From Oscheius dolichura (lineage: Eukaryota; Nematoda; Chromadorea; Rhabditida; Rhabditidae), in assembly GCA_932521035.1 (NCBI GenBank), contig OW051496.1, forward strand, positions 9,548,001-9,612,000: a stretch of 64,000 bases of DNA, in the 5' to 3' direction. Of this stretch, positions 34,549 to 49,569 are shown in pieces; position 1 is the stretch's first letter, and each line of letters begins with the position of its first letter. Below the pieces are notes generated by a model. The model saw only the letters and a program-made list of their open reading frames with translations, did not search any database and was not told the origin of the DNA. A program made the position numbers and the translations under genes.

Positions 34549-36065
34549 TTAGGCAGGCATAGAGGCTTTTATTGCACGGAACTCCTTTCCAATACGGAAG
34601 ACTTCTTCAATACTCTAAATTTAAGGAAATATAATTAATTCATAAAACTCGCTAACCTCTTTGAACTTGAAGAAGTTGTAATCGATCAGGCCTTGCTTTT
34701 CCCAATTTTCACTGCGTATAAGGCAGACTAATGCAAGGTAACGGTTAAGCTGACGAAGGAAGAGAACATGATCGGTCTTTAGTTTGATGCAAGCGAAGGA
34801 AGTTTCGTCGAAATGATTTTCTGGGTTATCACCAGGTTTACTTCTAAAAACTATGAATTAGCAAATCAAAATAAAAAAGGAATATTGTTAGATCTGTTAT
34901 GGTAATTTGCTATTTTCAAAACTAAATCCCAAGGCTATAACTCACAGAAATCTTTTGTTTAGTGGTACCTGCCTAAGAATCCGCTGCCATGTTTGAAAAA
35001 AACGAGAACTTACCCATAAATTCCGGATAAGTCCATTGCTACATCGATCATATCACAGCACAATTCATAGCCGGCCATTTCTACAGGAGTCGAATCCGTT
35101 GCGATGTAAATTTTGGAACTGACATCGAAAAGGAAAGATTTTTCAATGCTTGAATTCTGAATGTGTAATTACAAATAAATAGAAGGCTGGAAATACTCTG
35201 TTGAAAATGTCGAGAAGTCCTTCCAACGTTGAAAGCTGGCTTACTAAATTCTGCACAACCTAAAAGAAGACAACAATTAGAGTTAGCAAAGTAATTACCT
35301 TTGAGAACGCTTCGAAAATAGAATGATCATAAATGGAAGTCAAATGATAATTGGGTGTGATCAGTTCTCCATAACCGGTCGAGTGCAATTCATTCTTTAC
35401 CTGAAAGAAAGGATCAATACTAAATTCCCCCTACAGTGGTCCATACTCGTTCATATACATCAAATTGTGAATCAATTCGAGTATCTTCGGTCAGACCATC
35501 AACCTTATGTATAAAAACCTCGAATTTGATCTCTTTGTTTATTTCATAGGCACGAGAAAAATATTCTGCCATTTTTTTGATTGCTTCCGTAACATCATCT
35601 TGTGAATCCAGAATGAATAAAATAGCTCCTAAAATACAGAAAATAAGTTAGCAATGAATGAAAAAATACCACAACGACGAAAGATTGCTGGATCAAACGA
35701 ATCGAAAGCTAGCTGACCAGGAAACTCGATTGTTTCAAAATGAATAAAGGATGAACTAATAACTAAACAATATGGATACAAATTTAACGTGAGAATAAAA
35801 TACATACCGTCATGTGTAACTCTTGAAGTACTTTCAACAAATAATGTCTCATTGGGCGACATCTTGTGGAATACAACTTTACGAATTGAAGTCTTACCAC
35901 TTCTATAAAAATTATGAGAATGAAATATTAAAAATAAGCAACAAACCTTTTCAAACCCATGAGTATAACGGTAGGACGAGCCTCATCTTTTGCACTATCA
36001 TTTGCAAAACCGTAATCATAGTCACTGTCGTCGTCTTCACTGTTTGTATGGTTCGGATCAGACAT
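34549..36065 (-). CDS. ragc-1: Rag GTPase, RagC/D type
   Basis: Small GTPase that dimerises with RagA/B at the lysosome to recruit mTORC1 when amino acids are plentiful. The multi-exon model starts at 36065 ([20 protein letters not shown]). The P-loop reads [17 protein letters not shown], followed by [18 protein letters not shown], a hallmark of RagC/D. The switch region reads [26 protein letters not shown] carries the NKxD-equivalent HKVD found in this family. The C-terminal roadblock-like part includes [18 protein letters not shown] and [10 protein letters not shown], ending in [11 protein letters not shown]. Exon edges in the middle were not all phase-checked. It lies about 340 bp downstream of the CDK gene on the same strand. 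Confidence 0.88.
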
Positions 36066-36404
36066 CCTAAATAATATTTAAAAGATATTGACCAATTTTA
36101 ATCAGATTCTCATAGAAAACGCTAGATTAGAATTAGAGGAGACAGTACAGACAGACGATAACGGCGACAGCCTCTTTTCGCGATAGAGCGGCAAAGCAAT
36201 AACATGTGACCAAAGGACGTTCAATGCATAACAAGAACAGAGGTACTACAACCAGAAAAATAAATCTGTTTACATATAATAGAAGAAGTTGTGAGGAGAA
36301 ATATTTATTTTACATGCTAAAAGATTCTTTGACTAGCTCTACCCGAAATATGTGAGAATAACATAAACTAAAAAACTAACAACAATTTTAACACTTTTTT
36401 ATCA

Positions 36405-37641
<1,237 letters not shown>

Positions 37642-38033
37642 ATGGCCTGAAAACTGGTATTATCGAATTGCCCTACTATGTAGTATCATTTGTACACATA
37701 AGAACTATTTTTAGAAACATATACAAATGAGTATGAACTCTAATAAACATCTACTTTTCCACAAAACAACCCTACATTGATCTCATTGAACATTTCCATT
37801 TCCAAAAAAAATGAGTTCAGAAATTATTTCCAACACCTTCATCGCGCCTTACATTGGCGGGAATGCCCAATTCTATTCAAATGCGCCCTTCTTTCTGTCA
37901 TTTGCTTAAAGTTAAATTCTATTCAAATGCGCCCTTCTTTCTGTCATTTGCTTAAAGTTTTCTCTTCTTTATCTTTTGCTTCAACTCCCGAACTGCACAA
38001 ATATACTGGCAATATCTTTTTTTAGAGCTTGCA
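37642..38033. promoter_or_regulatory. Shared cdk / mcm-7 promoter region
   Basis: 392 bp between the divergent start codons. It contains TTGGCGGGAA at 37854-37863, a perfect match to the E2F/DP consensus. Just to the right lies a 46-bp exact tandem duplication at 37869-37914 and 37915-37959. Both genes are S-phase functions, which are classic E2F targets. Confidence 0.6.
37869..37959. repeat. 46-bp tandem duplication
   Basis: Two adjacent, essentially identical units, each containing TCAAATGCGCCCTTC. It lies between the E2F-like site and the mcm-7 start codon. Confidence 0.9.
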
Positions 38034-40789
<2,756 letters not shown>

Positions 40790-40987
40790 AATTACATGAT
40801 TGTGAACTGATAACTGATCTCTTTGTATTATGCCCTTTATCGTATTCTGTTATGTTTGAAATGAATCTTTCGTAAGTTTAAAGTTTGTTTTTCTAAATTG
40901 CCATAGTTCGGCTGATGCCGTAAACATGCTCCAACAGTTGAAAGATGGTGCAAATTTATCAGTAAATATAAATAAAATTTAGTCTTG

Positions 40988-41387
40988 ATGTTGCAATCTA
41001 TTATTCCATATACACTACGGCTAACATCTTCTCTTGTAAGAAGATCGGTCGCCAGTTATTGTTCCCAATCTATTGGACAACAACAGCCTCAACTCTCTCT
41101 TCAATATACCTGCAAAGTTTGCGGAACAAGGCAGGTTTGTAGATTCTCTTTTCTATTCATAATGTTTTAGCTTTTAGGGCCCGAAAACGTTTTCAAAACA
41201 TTCATATGAAAAAGGCATAGTTATAGTAACATGTGACGGCTGTCAAAATCATCATATAATTGCTGATCACCTTGGCTGGTTTGAAGATTTTAAAGGAAAG
41301 ACAATCGAAGATATATTGGCTGAGAAAGGAGAAAAAGTACAACGAGGTATTCTAATTAATCCAGATGGTGTTACTTCTGTCAATTAG
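40988..41387 (+). CDS. Zim17/DNLZ-type zinc-ribbon protein, mitochondrial Hsp70 escort
   Basis: Small DNL-type zinc-finger protein that keeps mitochondrial Hsp70 soluble during import and folding. Exons 40988-41134 and 41178-41387 give 118 aa. Residues 1 to about 35 are basic and hydroxylated without acids, which fits a mitochondrial presequence. The zinc ribbon is formed by two CxxC pairs: [10 protein letters not shown] and [10 protein letters not shown]. The DNL signature appears as [10 protein letters not shown]. It starts 198 bp after the mcm-7 stop on the same strand, with AATTTAG just before the ATG, so an operon with spliced-leader processing is possible. Confidence 0.9.
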
Positions 41388-41561
41388 GTATTTTATACTT
41401 ACGTTTATTTATTTCTATTATATGCTTCAGGTGATAGATGCTATCTTGCTCAAAACATCAAGAAGAACCGCTGCTAATTGGAAGTTTTTAGACAACTGAA
41501 TAAATAGGTTATTTTTATAAGAAATTGTTTTATTTTAGTCATTTGTACAACATAATAAGTT

Positions 41562-43252
41562 TCAAATTCGGTTTTTGATAACCATCTTGTACGGTTTAGC
41601 TCTTCTAAGAGCGCCGCAGTCATTCATTGCTTCAATACTTGCAGGGAAAATAGCATTGGGTGAAACTTTGTAAGTGAGAAGGAAGTTTCCCATAATCTAA
41701 ATGGACTGTTTTGTATTTATTGTAAAAACAAACCAAGTAGAGTTCAGTACGAGCGAGGGCTTCTCCCAAACAAGCCCGTTTACCGATTCCGAAAGCTAAA
41801 ACCTTGCTTTCCAAATTATTTCCCAGATAGCGCTCGGGCTTGAAGCGTTTAGGTTCTTCGAAATCTTTCGGATCGGACATGATGACGGAAATTTCAGCAG
41901 CAATTGCTGTTCCTTTAGGAATATTGTACCCATCAACTACAACATCCTCATCAGCTTCACGAAGAAGATTCAAAGGAACAATTAGTGACATTCGTAGGGT
42001 TTCCTAGAATATTATTTTTTTGTATTTCTTTCTAATTCTTACAGTAATTATTCCATTTAAATATGGAGTTTGAGCTTTGTCGGCCAAGGTAAGGGGACGA
42101 TTTCCTCCGGTGACACTGAGCAGTTCTTTTTCAACGATCATCAGTGTTTCTGGGCAGGCTAGCATGTAAGAAAAGGCCCAGTAGAGGGTAGTCGCCGTGG
42201 TTTCTTGTCCAGCCAGCCATAAGTCCAACAAAGTGATGGCTAAGGTCTCCTCATTGAAGCTGGTATCATCATCCGTTTTCATCATCTCCAGAAGGAAGGC
42301 ATCTACAAAGTCTTCTGTTCCCGAAGACAAGTCGCGCATTCCGGAGTCGATTTCCCTTTTTCTAAAATATTTCTTATATTTTTTTATTAAAAAAATCAAA
42401 CCGTTCGGTTATCTGCTCCTGGATAAAGTTGACAATATCAGTCAGGAATGAATGAACCATCTCATAACGGCCTTTCATTGGGAAAACCTTCGTATTCCAT
42501 TCAGACATCATAAAATCAAACGGGGAGACATTCTCGGTGAATTTATCCACTACCTTCTTCAATTTGAAGAATTCTGTCTCCTTTTGCTGAAAGGATGTTA
42601 CTGATAGATCGCCTGCCGTGTAAAACAAACCTCAGTGAATCGGTCAGTAAAAAGCAGGCGATTGATGATATTTCCAATGGTCAAGTCGAAGAGGTGAGCC
42701 GGATCGAAAGAATAGCTCCCTCCATTATCCACTATTTCCTTGTTCAAAATGGCCGTCTGATAGTCCAACTCGAGCATGACCCTCTCCGCCATCAGATTCT
42801 TTCCCAGACCGAAGTTCTTCAATGTATGGAGGGCGAATCGTCTCTGCTCTGTCCAATGTTCTCCACTCGAAGAGATTAGGCCTCTTTCAGCTAGAAAACA
42901 ATCATTTTTCGACTCTTTTCAACTTACCTCGAACAATATTGAAGAGGAGAAGGTAAGGCCGGTTAGCGAAGTGGGTTCCCTTCTTGATCATGGCTTCTTG
43001 AGCCTTCTGATATTCACAAATATGGACAGTTGGCCGGGGGCCGATCCAAAAAGTGAAGACATCTCCATACTTCTGATGCCAGTTGGAAAGTGTATCAACC
43101 AGGCCGTTCCCCTGCAGCATGGACCAAGCCATCTGGTGGAAGTTACCAATGAAGGGCAGGGGAAGGGGCCCGGGTGGGAGGGAATGGACTTTGAGGTAGA
43201 AACGGACGAGGAAATAGAGGAGGAGAGCGGTGACGATGAAGAAGAGCACCAT
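41562..43252 (-). CDS. Cytochrome P450 (CYP2-clan like)
   Basis: Haem monooxygenase anchored in the endoplasmic reticulum. The N-terminus is a membrane anchor (LFFIVTALLLYFLVRFYL) followed by the proline hinge LPPGPLPLPFIGNF. Other landmarks in order: the C-helix WxxxR (HWTEQRR), the I-helix AGQETTATT, the K-helix ETLR, the PERF-like FKPERYLG, and the haem loop FGIGKRACLG with the thiolate Cys (about 41760-41800). All core motifs are present, so the enzyme should be active. I chose the ATG at 43252 because the anchor follows directly; an in-frame ATG lies 26 codons upstream. The last two exons were not fully phase-checked. Substrate unknown. Confidence 0.9.
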
Positions 43253-43811
43253 CTCGGGAGGAGGATGGGTGGAGGAGTAAGGGAAAGCGGAGGGAACGCC
43301 AAATCGGAATTGTGCGTCAAATTTGAACAACGGGAGGATGTCTTCTATAGCTCGCTTTCAAAGAAACAAAAAAACGGGGTACATGCAAGTTTTCGGTCCG
43401 CTGGCCCTGCCCGAGCCGGCCCGCGTTACGTAACGATCAAATGGCGGCCTATCGCGGCCCGTACCTCGTGTATCTCGGCAATATATGGACCATTTTCGAT
43501 AATTTAAAAAACGGCGTAGGGAGGAAATCGGTAGCTATCATCCATCCAAAAAAAAATTCCAGCTCAAACGGCTCAGAAATAAACCCGGGGAAAGGCAAAC
43601 ATCGGAAACGGACGCGTGTTCATGTATGGCGCCACGAAATCGAGTCATAGCAGGGGACAGAAGGACACACAGACACGGTAGCGCAATAAAGGTATCCTCC
43701 CTGGGACAGTCAACCAAAATAGATCCAACATGACGAATGAAGTAAAAATTTTCCGTTCAGGACATTTTTATTCGCTTTTGGCCAAGTACTAGGAGTCATC
43801 GTCGTCCGCCT
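43253..43811. other. GC-rich intergenic region
   Basis: No exon seen. It lies upstream of the P450 gene and downstream of the small membrane-protein gene. It has a GC-rich stretch with TTACGTAACG near 43425-43435, similar to a bZIP site. Confidence 0.35.
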
Positions 43812-44398
43812 TCACTTCTTCTCTTTCCAGCCGACTCGGGTGATGGTGCCCGTCGCCCAGGAGGCGTATCTGATCTTCTGTCCGCCCTCGCAGTAAACCG
43901 TCATCCCGTCCGAAATCCATGCCTCAATCGAGTCGCCGAATTTGTTCATCGAGGCTGCGAAGATGTTGACCATTCCGCTCGACGGCACCCGACGGCTCTC
44001 CACTTCCAATTCCTCCACCTTATCCTTGTTCGCAATCTTCCGGAACACTTTGCACTGGGCCAGCAGGTAGACTCGGATGTTTGCTCCCATCAGCATCACA
44101 TCGACGGGACTATAACTGGGATTAGACATCAGGGAGACGCCGCCTACCCGGAGATGATGACAGGCGCCAGGGACTGGCAGATGATCCGGGAGAAGCAGTA
44201 GGCCGTCGAGAGCAGCAGCGGCTTCCAGCCGTGGTATATTTGAAAGGCCAACGAGGTGCCAGGTTCCCGTTCGGAGGAGCGGTCTACGTCGGCCGTCTCC
44301 CTTTCTTCCGTGTAGTAGATGGCGACCGGGCCGGCAGAGCACACCTCGTACAGCAGCAGGGATGAGGGGCTGTCTTCTGTCTTCGGGGCAGCAGCCAT
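43812..44398 (-). CDS. Small membrane protein of unknown function
   Basis: Exons 44398-44148 and 44115-43812 sum to 555 nt, 184 aa. The middle has one or two hydrophobic segments: WKPLLLSTAYCFSRIICQSL followed by VIISGYSPVDVMLMGANIRV. The C-terminal half is soluble and ends in a basic tail GWKEKK. The pattern LLLYEVC...IYYTEE at the N-terminus, then a hydrophobic hairpin and a soluble domain, recalls small mitochondrial TMEM proteins (TMEM223 or TMEM186), but similarity is too weak to claim. Consistent codon use across the splice junction supports a real gene. Confidence 0.65.
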
Positions 44399-44934
44399 CT
44401 CCACTGACTACGAGTAGTGCGAATGACCATCCGGACTTTGGCTAATCCGCTCATCCACAGGATTTTCCAATGATCAGACAAGGAGATCTACTAGGGTTGC
44501 CATAGGGTCGTCGGGGGGCTGTGAGTTGAATATATAATAAATGTTTATTTGTAAAATCCTATGTAAATATATGGCATAATCATGGCTCTTCATCATGTGT
44601 CAGAAGGTATTGCTTGTTCAAGAAATGGATGATAACACAGCAGCTATTAATGCTTACACGAGAATCCTTTCTGGCAGGCACATTTTAGAATAAATTCATC
44701 GGGCTGAGACTCCACTACGGTGGGATTATAATCGAAGAGGTTCTCTATCACATGCCCCTTCGATGGTATATCCCTCTGCCAAGCGCCGGCAAATCGCAAT
44801 TCTCTCAAATTTGGAAGGGATTCGGAGCGGAGAAACTGAAGAGAAAAACACTCGAAAAGAAGAGAACCGTGAAAAGAACAGTACAGAATAATTTTACCTG
44901 GCCGAAGCCCTTTTATTCTTCACACTATGCCCCT

Positions 44935-45590
44935 CTAGGGGTTGTACTCGATGGGGAGATTCTTGCGACGGACCATTCCGTCCCCCTGGAACCACTCGCG
45001 ACGGATCTGCTCGGCGGCACCGGGGGTGTTGGTCCACTCGACGGTGATCCGGTCGTTGTTGGTGTCCTACTGGCCGTACGCGAACGCGTCGCAGCTGTCG
45101 GTCATTTATGTGGCCTCCTCCGGATTGAGCCTGGAAATAAAAACCTTAATCCAAACAAAATGAGAGGCCCGGCAATGGACCAGGCCGTGAAGAAGGTGAG
45201 CTTCTGGCCGTCTTTGGCGAAGAGCATCTTGGTCGTGTTGAACATTCCGACGTCGGCAGCCAGACGGGTACGGGCAAAATCCAGCGGGTAGACGAAGCAC
45301 CACGACTTGGCGCCGGCGGCTCCTCCAGAGGCCAAGTTTCCGGCAAAATACTTCCAGAAGTCCTTCTTCTTGTCGAGACCCTTTTGGAACATATTCTTGT
45401 AGGTGTCCTTGAAGACAAAGTTGAGTGTCTGGGTCGGGAAGTAGCGGATGACATTGGCCGGCTGGGCTACCTGGGCAGACAGCGCCTGCTGGGTCCAGTG
45501 CTTGGCCTCGGCCGTCTCCGGGCGCTCGATGACCATCGTCACCTGGCCCTTCGTCTGGAGATCCTTGATGAGCTTTTCGGAGATTCAGAA
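44935..45590 (-). pseudogene. Broken, rearranged ADP/ATP carrier copy
   Basis: A frame on this strand matches the middle of mitochondrial ADP/ATP translocase: [40 protein letters not shown] and [18 protein letters not shown]. It then jumps to [19 protein letters not shown], skipping roughly 45-50 residues of the normal protein, and loses similarity after FTAWSIA. The carrier signature RRRMMM is absent, as is the first transmembrane segment; the upstream 30 residues ([17 protein letters not shown]) are unrelated. Nearer 44935 another frame reads [20 protein letters not shown], interrupted by a stop at about 45070. It therefore looks like a chimeric, non-functional remnant. Confidence 0.7.
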
Positions 45591-45730
45591 ACCAGCTTGT
45601 AGAGCTTTTCAAGACGATCCCAACAAACCAAATGTTTTTCCTAAACAGACTAGAAGATAAATCTGACCAGAATAAAATTGACTCATATCTAAAGAGTAAA
45701 CCAAGTAAACAAGCCATTTATTTCATTTTT

Positions 45731-47030
45731 TTAGTCAACAAAAACTGGAGCAATCTTCTGATAATCAATTGCAACACAACTCTTGTCTATGCCAACTTTA
45801 CAAGAAGATTGAATGTTCTGAAGACGAAGGTCCATATATATTTGGTAGTGTTGCGTATCGGTAACGGTTGGATTGTAATCACGGAATATCTCGGGCGATC
45901 TTTCGATTTCAAATCCTGATGGTGATCGTCCGCGAAGAATAACTTTGCAAAGATTGGGAAATGTTTCAGAATTTAAATTCTGGAATGATATAAATCTGTA
46001 CTTTTTATTTTTTTTCAACTTTTACCTGGACGATATAGATAAGCAGCTCGTACAACTGATCCGTGGTCAGTTTATTCGTGGCCACTTTTAAGTCCAACTC
46101 CTGCGTAATTGACATGAATTTCATTATAGTCGTTTGGATTTGAAGCATGTCATTTGGTACAGGAAAATAGATCTCGGTATCTATTTTCTCCTGAAATAAT
46201 AAAATCATTAGCAAAATTAATCGACTTTAAACTTACAAAGCCACTAAACTCGAGCAGCGCTTCATAGCGATACTCTATTCCATTGAAGCATCGTGGAATA
46301 AAAGCGTGAATGGGTTTGAGAATTGTAATTAACTCAATCATTTGCTCTTTTGTCGGCTCTGGATACCATGAAGTAGTTATAGACTTTGCAGAGATACGGT
46401 GCTTCTTTAATAAGTCACAGTACAGATCGAAATCTTCCTCGAAATCTGAAAAGAAAGGACTGTTCGGGCATGGCTCGGTCCTCGATAGTCCAATCCCCTG
46501 CACCCGTAAAATCTCGGCAGTAGGATCATCTTTATTCAAAACTGTTACAAAACTGTGACGCCATTATACCTTTGTTTTGACGAGGCTTTACGGGTGCAGG
46601 GAATCGGGCTATCGAGGGCCGAATCTCCGGTAATCGCTATAAAACGAACCATCGGGGATTCTGAAAGTGTTGAAACGAACTGAACGAGGCATTTCATACG
46701 AGGGCTCTTGATGTTGATAATGGTTTACAAAAGTAAATATAAGGCGATGATTTCCATTCTCCTCTTTTTTTATATCCGTATAAAAGGGATCTGTATTGTC
46801 CAGGAAACGAATCATATTCTCGGCGATCTCCTTGACCTGCTTGCACGTCCGCTGTATTCGATAAAAACTTTTCTGTTCCAGCTGGTAATGAGCCTTGTAA
46901 AGAAAAGAAAAGAGAGGAAACTAACCTGTGAAATAACCTTTTTCCGAAAAATTGGAGGGAGATTGAAGAGGGGAAAACCGCCGGCCTTCTTACCAGTGGA
47001 AACAGGAAGATCCTGGCGCGGTTCCATCAT
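45731..47030 (-). CDS. F-box-like protein (family member B)
   Basis: Exons 47030-46926, 46881-46650, 46445-46237, 46190-46026 and 45979-45731 sum to 960 nt, 319 aa. The F-box-like start reads LPPIFRKKVISQ|LEQKSFYRIQRTCKQ, split by a short phase-0 intron as in the paralogues. Later family blocks are LYCDLLKKHRISAKSI, LITILKPIHAFI, KVATNKLTTDQLYELL and IDYQKIAPVF. The arrangement resembles nematode F-box plus FTH/DUF38-type proteins, which act as variable SCF ubiquitin-ligase adaptors; that is family inference. A PAL-A copy fills most of intron 2. Confidence 0.75.
46472..46623. repeat. PAL-A foldback repeat in intron 2 of F-box-like gene B
   Basis: Full long-subfamily copy, 26 bp after the donor and 26 bp before the acceptor. 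On the coding strand it carries GAATAAAG in sense. Opposite orientation to the copy in gene C. Confidence 0.88.
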
Positions 47031-47689
47031 ACTGAAGGGGGAAAATTACTGTATTACCAAAATTAAAATTACCACAGTGGCGGACAAATGTGTTCGTACA
47101 AATAGTTATTGAAAACATTTTTCGATGGTTTTCTCTCATTTTTCCGATATTTTTGTTACAGTAAAAATCTTTTCTGGGTAATTCAGCCATGCTGAATCGA
47201 TTTAGATTGGTTTCAAGTACGGAAATTCCTGTTGTATACTCTTTTCACTGGTATTTTCATTACTGATAATCGAAGAATATCATTTCGGAAATGAGGTAAA
47301 TCTGGGAGAAACCTGTGCAAGTCAGTAGAATACGCTCTGACGGAAACAAGGTAGCAGTTGCAATATCAAGAAATGTGCATAGCGTAAAAAGATTCGGCTC
47401 TATTTTTTTGAAGATTTTACTTATTTGGTTTTGACTTTGATGCGGCAGGCATAAACACTCCTTCCCATTTTTGGCCAGCCCATCTTCTTATCCTTGCGGT
47501 CGTGCACAACATATCCAAAAACGACAAGGATTGGCCGAGATTTAAAAAAGTTATCGAGGAAACCCCAAGAGACACTTTGTACGAACACTTTTTGTCCGCC
47601 ACTGTATAAAAAAAGAACGGAAAAAAGGGTAGATTTGACCAGAAGGAACTGATCCCGAGTAAGAATTAAAAAATCAATACAGAAATCGT
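47031..47689. other. Intergenic region between F-box-like genes B and C
   Basis: About 660 bp without a supportable exon; short frames here are AT-rich and lack splice context. It contains the promoter of gene B and the 3' end of gene C. Confidence 0.4.
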
Positions 47690-49207
47690 TTATTTTCCCT
47701 GCCGTAGTCGTAATTCACGCATTTGCTGTAGCATAGTCCGTTTCTTTTCGATTGCTCTCTTTTTAACCGGAACAGTTTTTCTATATTCGATAATATCGAA
47801 TTCCTTATAAGATAAGAATTCTAAAGTAGAGTGGGGAATAAAAAGGCTGCATTTTATGCTCATTCCACGGCTTTCCCGCTTGACAACCGTTGGATGGAAT
47901 TGCCGGAGTGCATCCAACACTTTCTTCGGTTTAGGAGGGCTTCCTGAATTGAATGAAATGGTGATAATGTTGCCACAAACTTACTTCTAGCAGTGGCTCC
48001 CTCGAACGCACAACAGAGCATAAGAGTACGCAATTTGGGAAATATTTCAGAATTTAGCATCTGAAAATGAGATATAGTATTTTTCCAAGGACTAGGATTA
48101 TGGTAGACTTGTCTCTTCGAGACCTTTTGGCCAAACGGCGGAGAAAAATCGCGAGAAATCGAAAATCCCGATCACTTTGGCTCAAAAGCTCCTGCGCGGA
48201 ATGTTATACGACCCGTTACGGTAATCCTATTTTTTGGAAGAGAACTATTACCCCAGTTACGGCGGTATACAAATTATACAGCTCATCTTCCGATAAATTC
48301 ACTGGATTCAGGTGCAATTGCAAATTGCGCGCCATGGAAAAGAGCTTCTTCACAAGGGGAAGAGCCTCATCGGGTTCTGGGCACACATTCGCTTCTATTC
48401 TTTCCTAAATTCCACAAAATAAAATACTAGAGGTAGGAAAACACGTACAATATCTTCTAATACAAAATACGGCTCAATTGCTTCGGTATCGAGGTCTTTC
48501 CCTTCAATGTGCAAGCATTTTGGCTTCAGAATTTTCAATATCTCTTCAAGTTGCCCTTTACTTCCATCGGGGGGAAGCTGGGAAATATCTATTTCTTTAG
48601 AACTGATACGGTGCTTCTTCAATAAATCACATATAGTCTCGAAATTGTCTTTCAAGTCTAAAAAAAATGAATTGAAGAGACCGGCTCGGTCCCCGATAGT
48701 TCGATGTCCCGCACCCGTAAAGTCTCGGCAAGACAAAGGTATAAAGACTTCACAGCTTTGTAACAGTTTTGACTAAAGATGATCTTCCTGCCGAGACTTT
48801 ACGGGTTCAGGGGAGCTGACTAGGACCGCGTCCAGAAACTTACCACATGGAAGAGCCAGCCAGTCGAATCGAACTCCAAATGGCATTTGATACCTCGGTT
48901 CTTCTCCACTATTACAGATAAAAAAGAGCTGTAGCTGCTGGTTTTCATCTTCCTGCCAATTCAAACGGCATGATGCCTCCATGGCGATATTGATCTTTGG
49001 GTCATTTTGAATCAATTCCTTTACAGTTTTGCACGCCTGTTGCGAGCGGAAATAACTCTTGTATTCCAGCTGAAAATTGAGTGAAAACGTAACAAGGGAG
49101 GAAAATACTTTGCTGAGGATTCTCTCCTGAAGATTTAGAGGAAAATCGAGAAGGGAATGGAGTAGCGGGTCGCCTGCCAGATGGGGAACAGCCTGGTCAA
49201 CTTCCAT
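47690..49207 (-). CDS. F-box-like protein (family member C)
   Basis: Exons 49207-49109, 49069-48844, 48657-48449, 48404-48252, 48060-47985 and 47943-47690 sum to 1017 nt, 338 aa. The F-box-like segment reads PLNLQERILSK|LEYKSYFRSQQACKTVKEL. Family blocks CDLLKKHRISSKEI, LEEILKILKPKCLHI and LYNLYTAVTG align with genes B and D. Relative to them it has an extra intron in the last block and a basic extension (KKRAIEKKRTMLQQMRELRL). Intron 2 holds a PAL-A copy and intron 4 a PAL-C copy. Function is inferred only from the F-box-like start. Confidence 0.75.
48092..48230. repeat. PAL-C foldback repeat in intron 4 of F-box-like gene C
   Basis: Arms GACCTTTTGGCCAAACGGCG and the partner TTTGGCTCAAAAGCTCC; right end GTTACGGTAATCC. 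Inside the 48061-48251 intron. Confidence 0.82.
48683..48831. repeat. PAL-A foldback repeat in intron 2 of F-box-like gene C
   Basis: Long-subfamily copy 12 bp after the donor, in the same intron as the copy in gene B but inverted relative to it. Confidence 0.88.
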
Positions 49208-49409
49208 CCTATACTGTACAAAAGCTGATTGGGATTAAAAAAAGGAAAGTGAAGCGAAATGCAGGAGTCGATCCGCTAAAGATAATACAGTTCAGAAAAT
49301 ACTGACAAGTCCTATAAAAATGAATAGAAATGGAATATATAGTGTTTATTATCAAAGCAAAGTTATGGTGTTGAATGGATTCCATAGGTTGTTTTGTTTT
49401 GGATGCGCC

Positions 49410-49456
49410 GCGAAATTAGAACCCGTGGAATATCCGTTGGAAACGGGCTATAGAAA
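49410..49456. repeat. PAL-B half copy
   Basis: Right half of PAL-B only (GTGGAATATCCGTTGGAAAC), between genes C and D. No left arm is seen. Confidence 0.7.
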
Positions 49457-49569
49457 AGCATAAAATGCCGAAATAAACGGCTGAATGGGAAGAAACACAA
49501 GTTCTACAAGTCTTTTATGGATATTAATTAATTTTAAAGAATCTAGTGATTCAATGTCACACAAAATTA

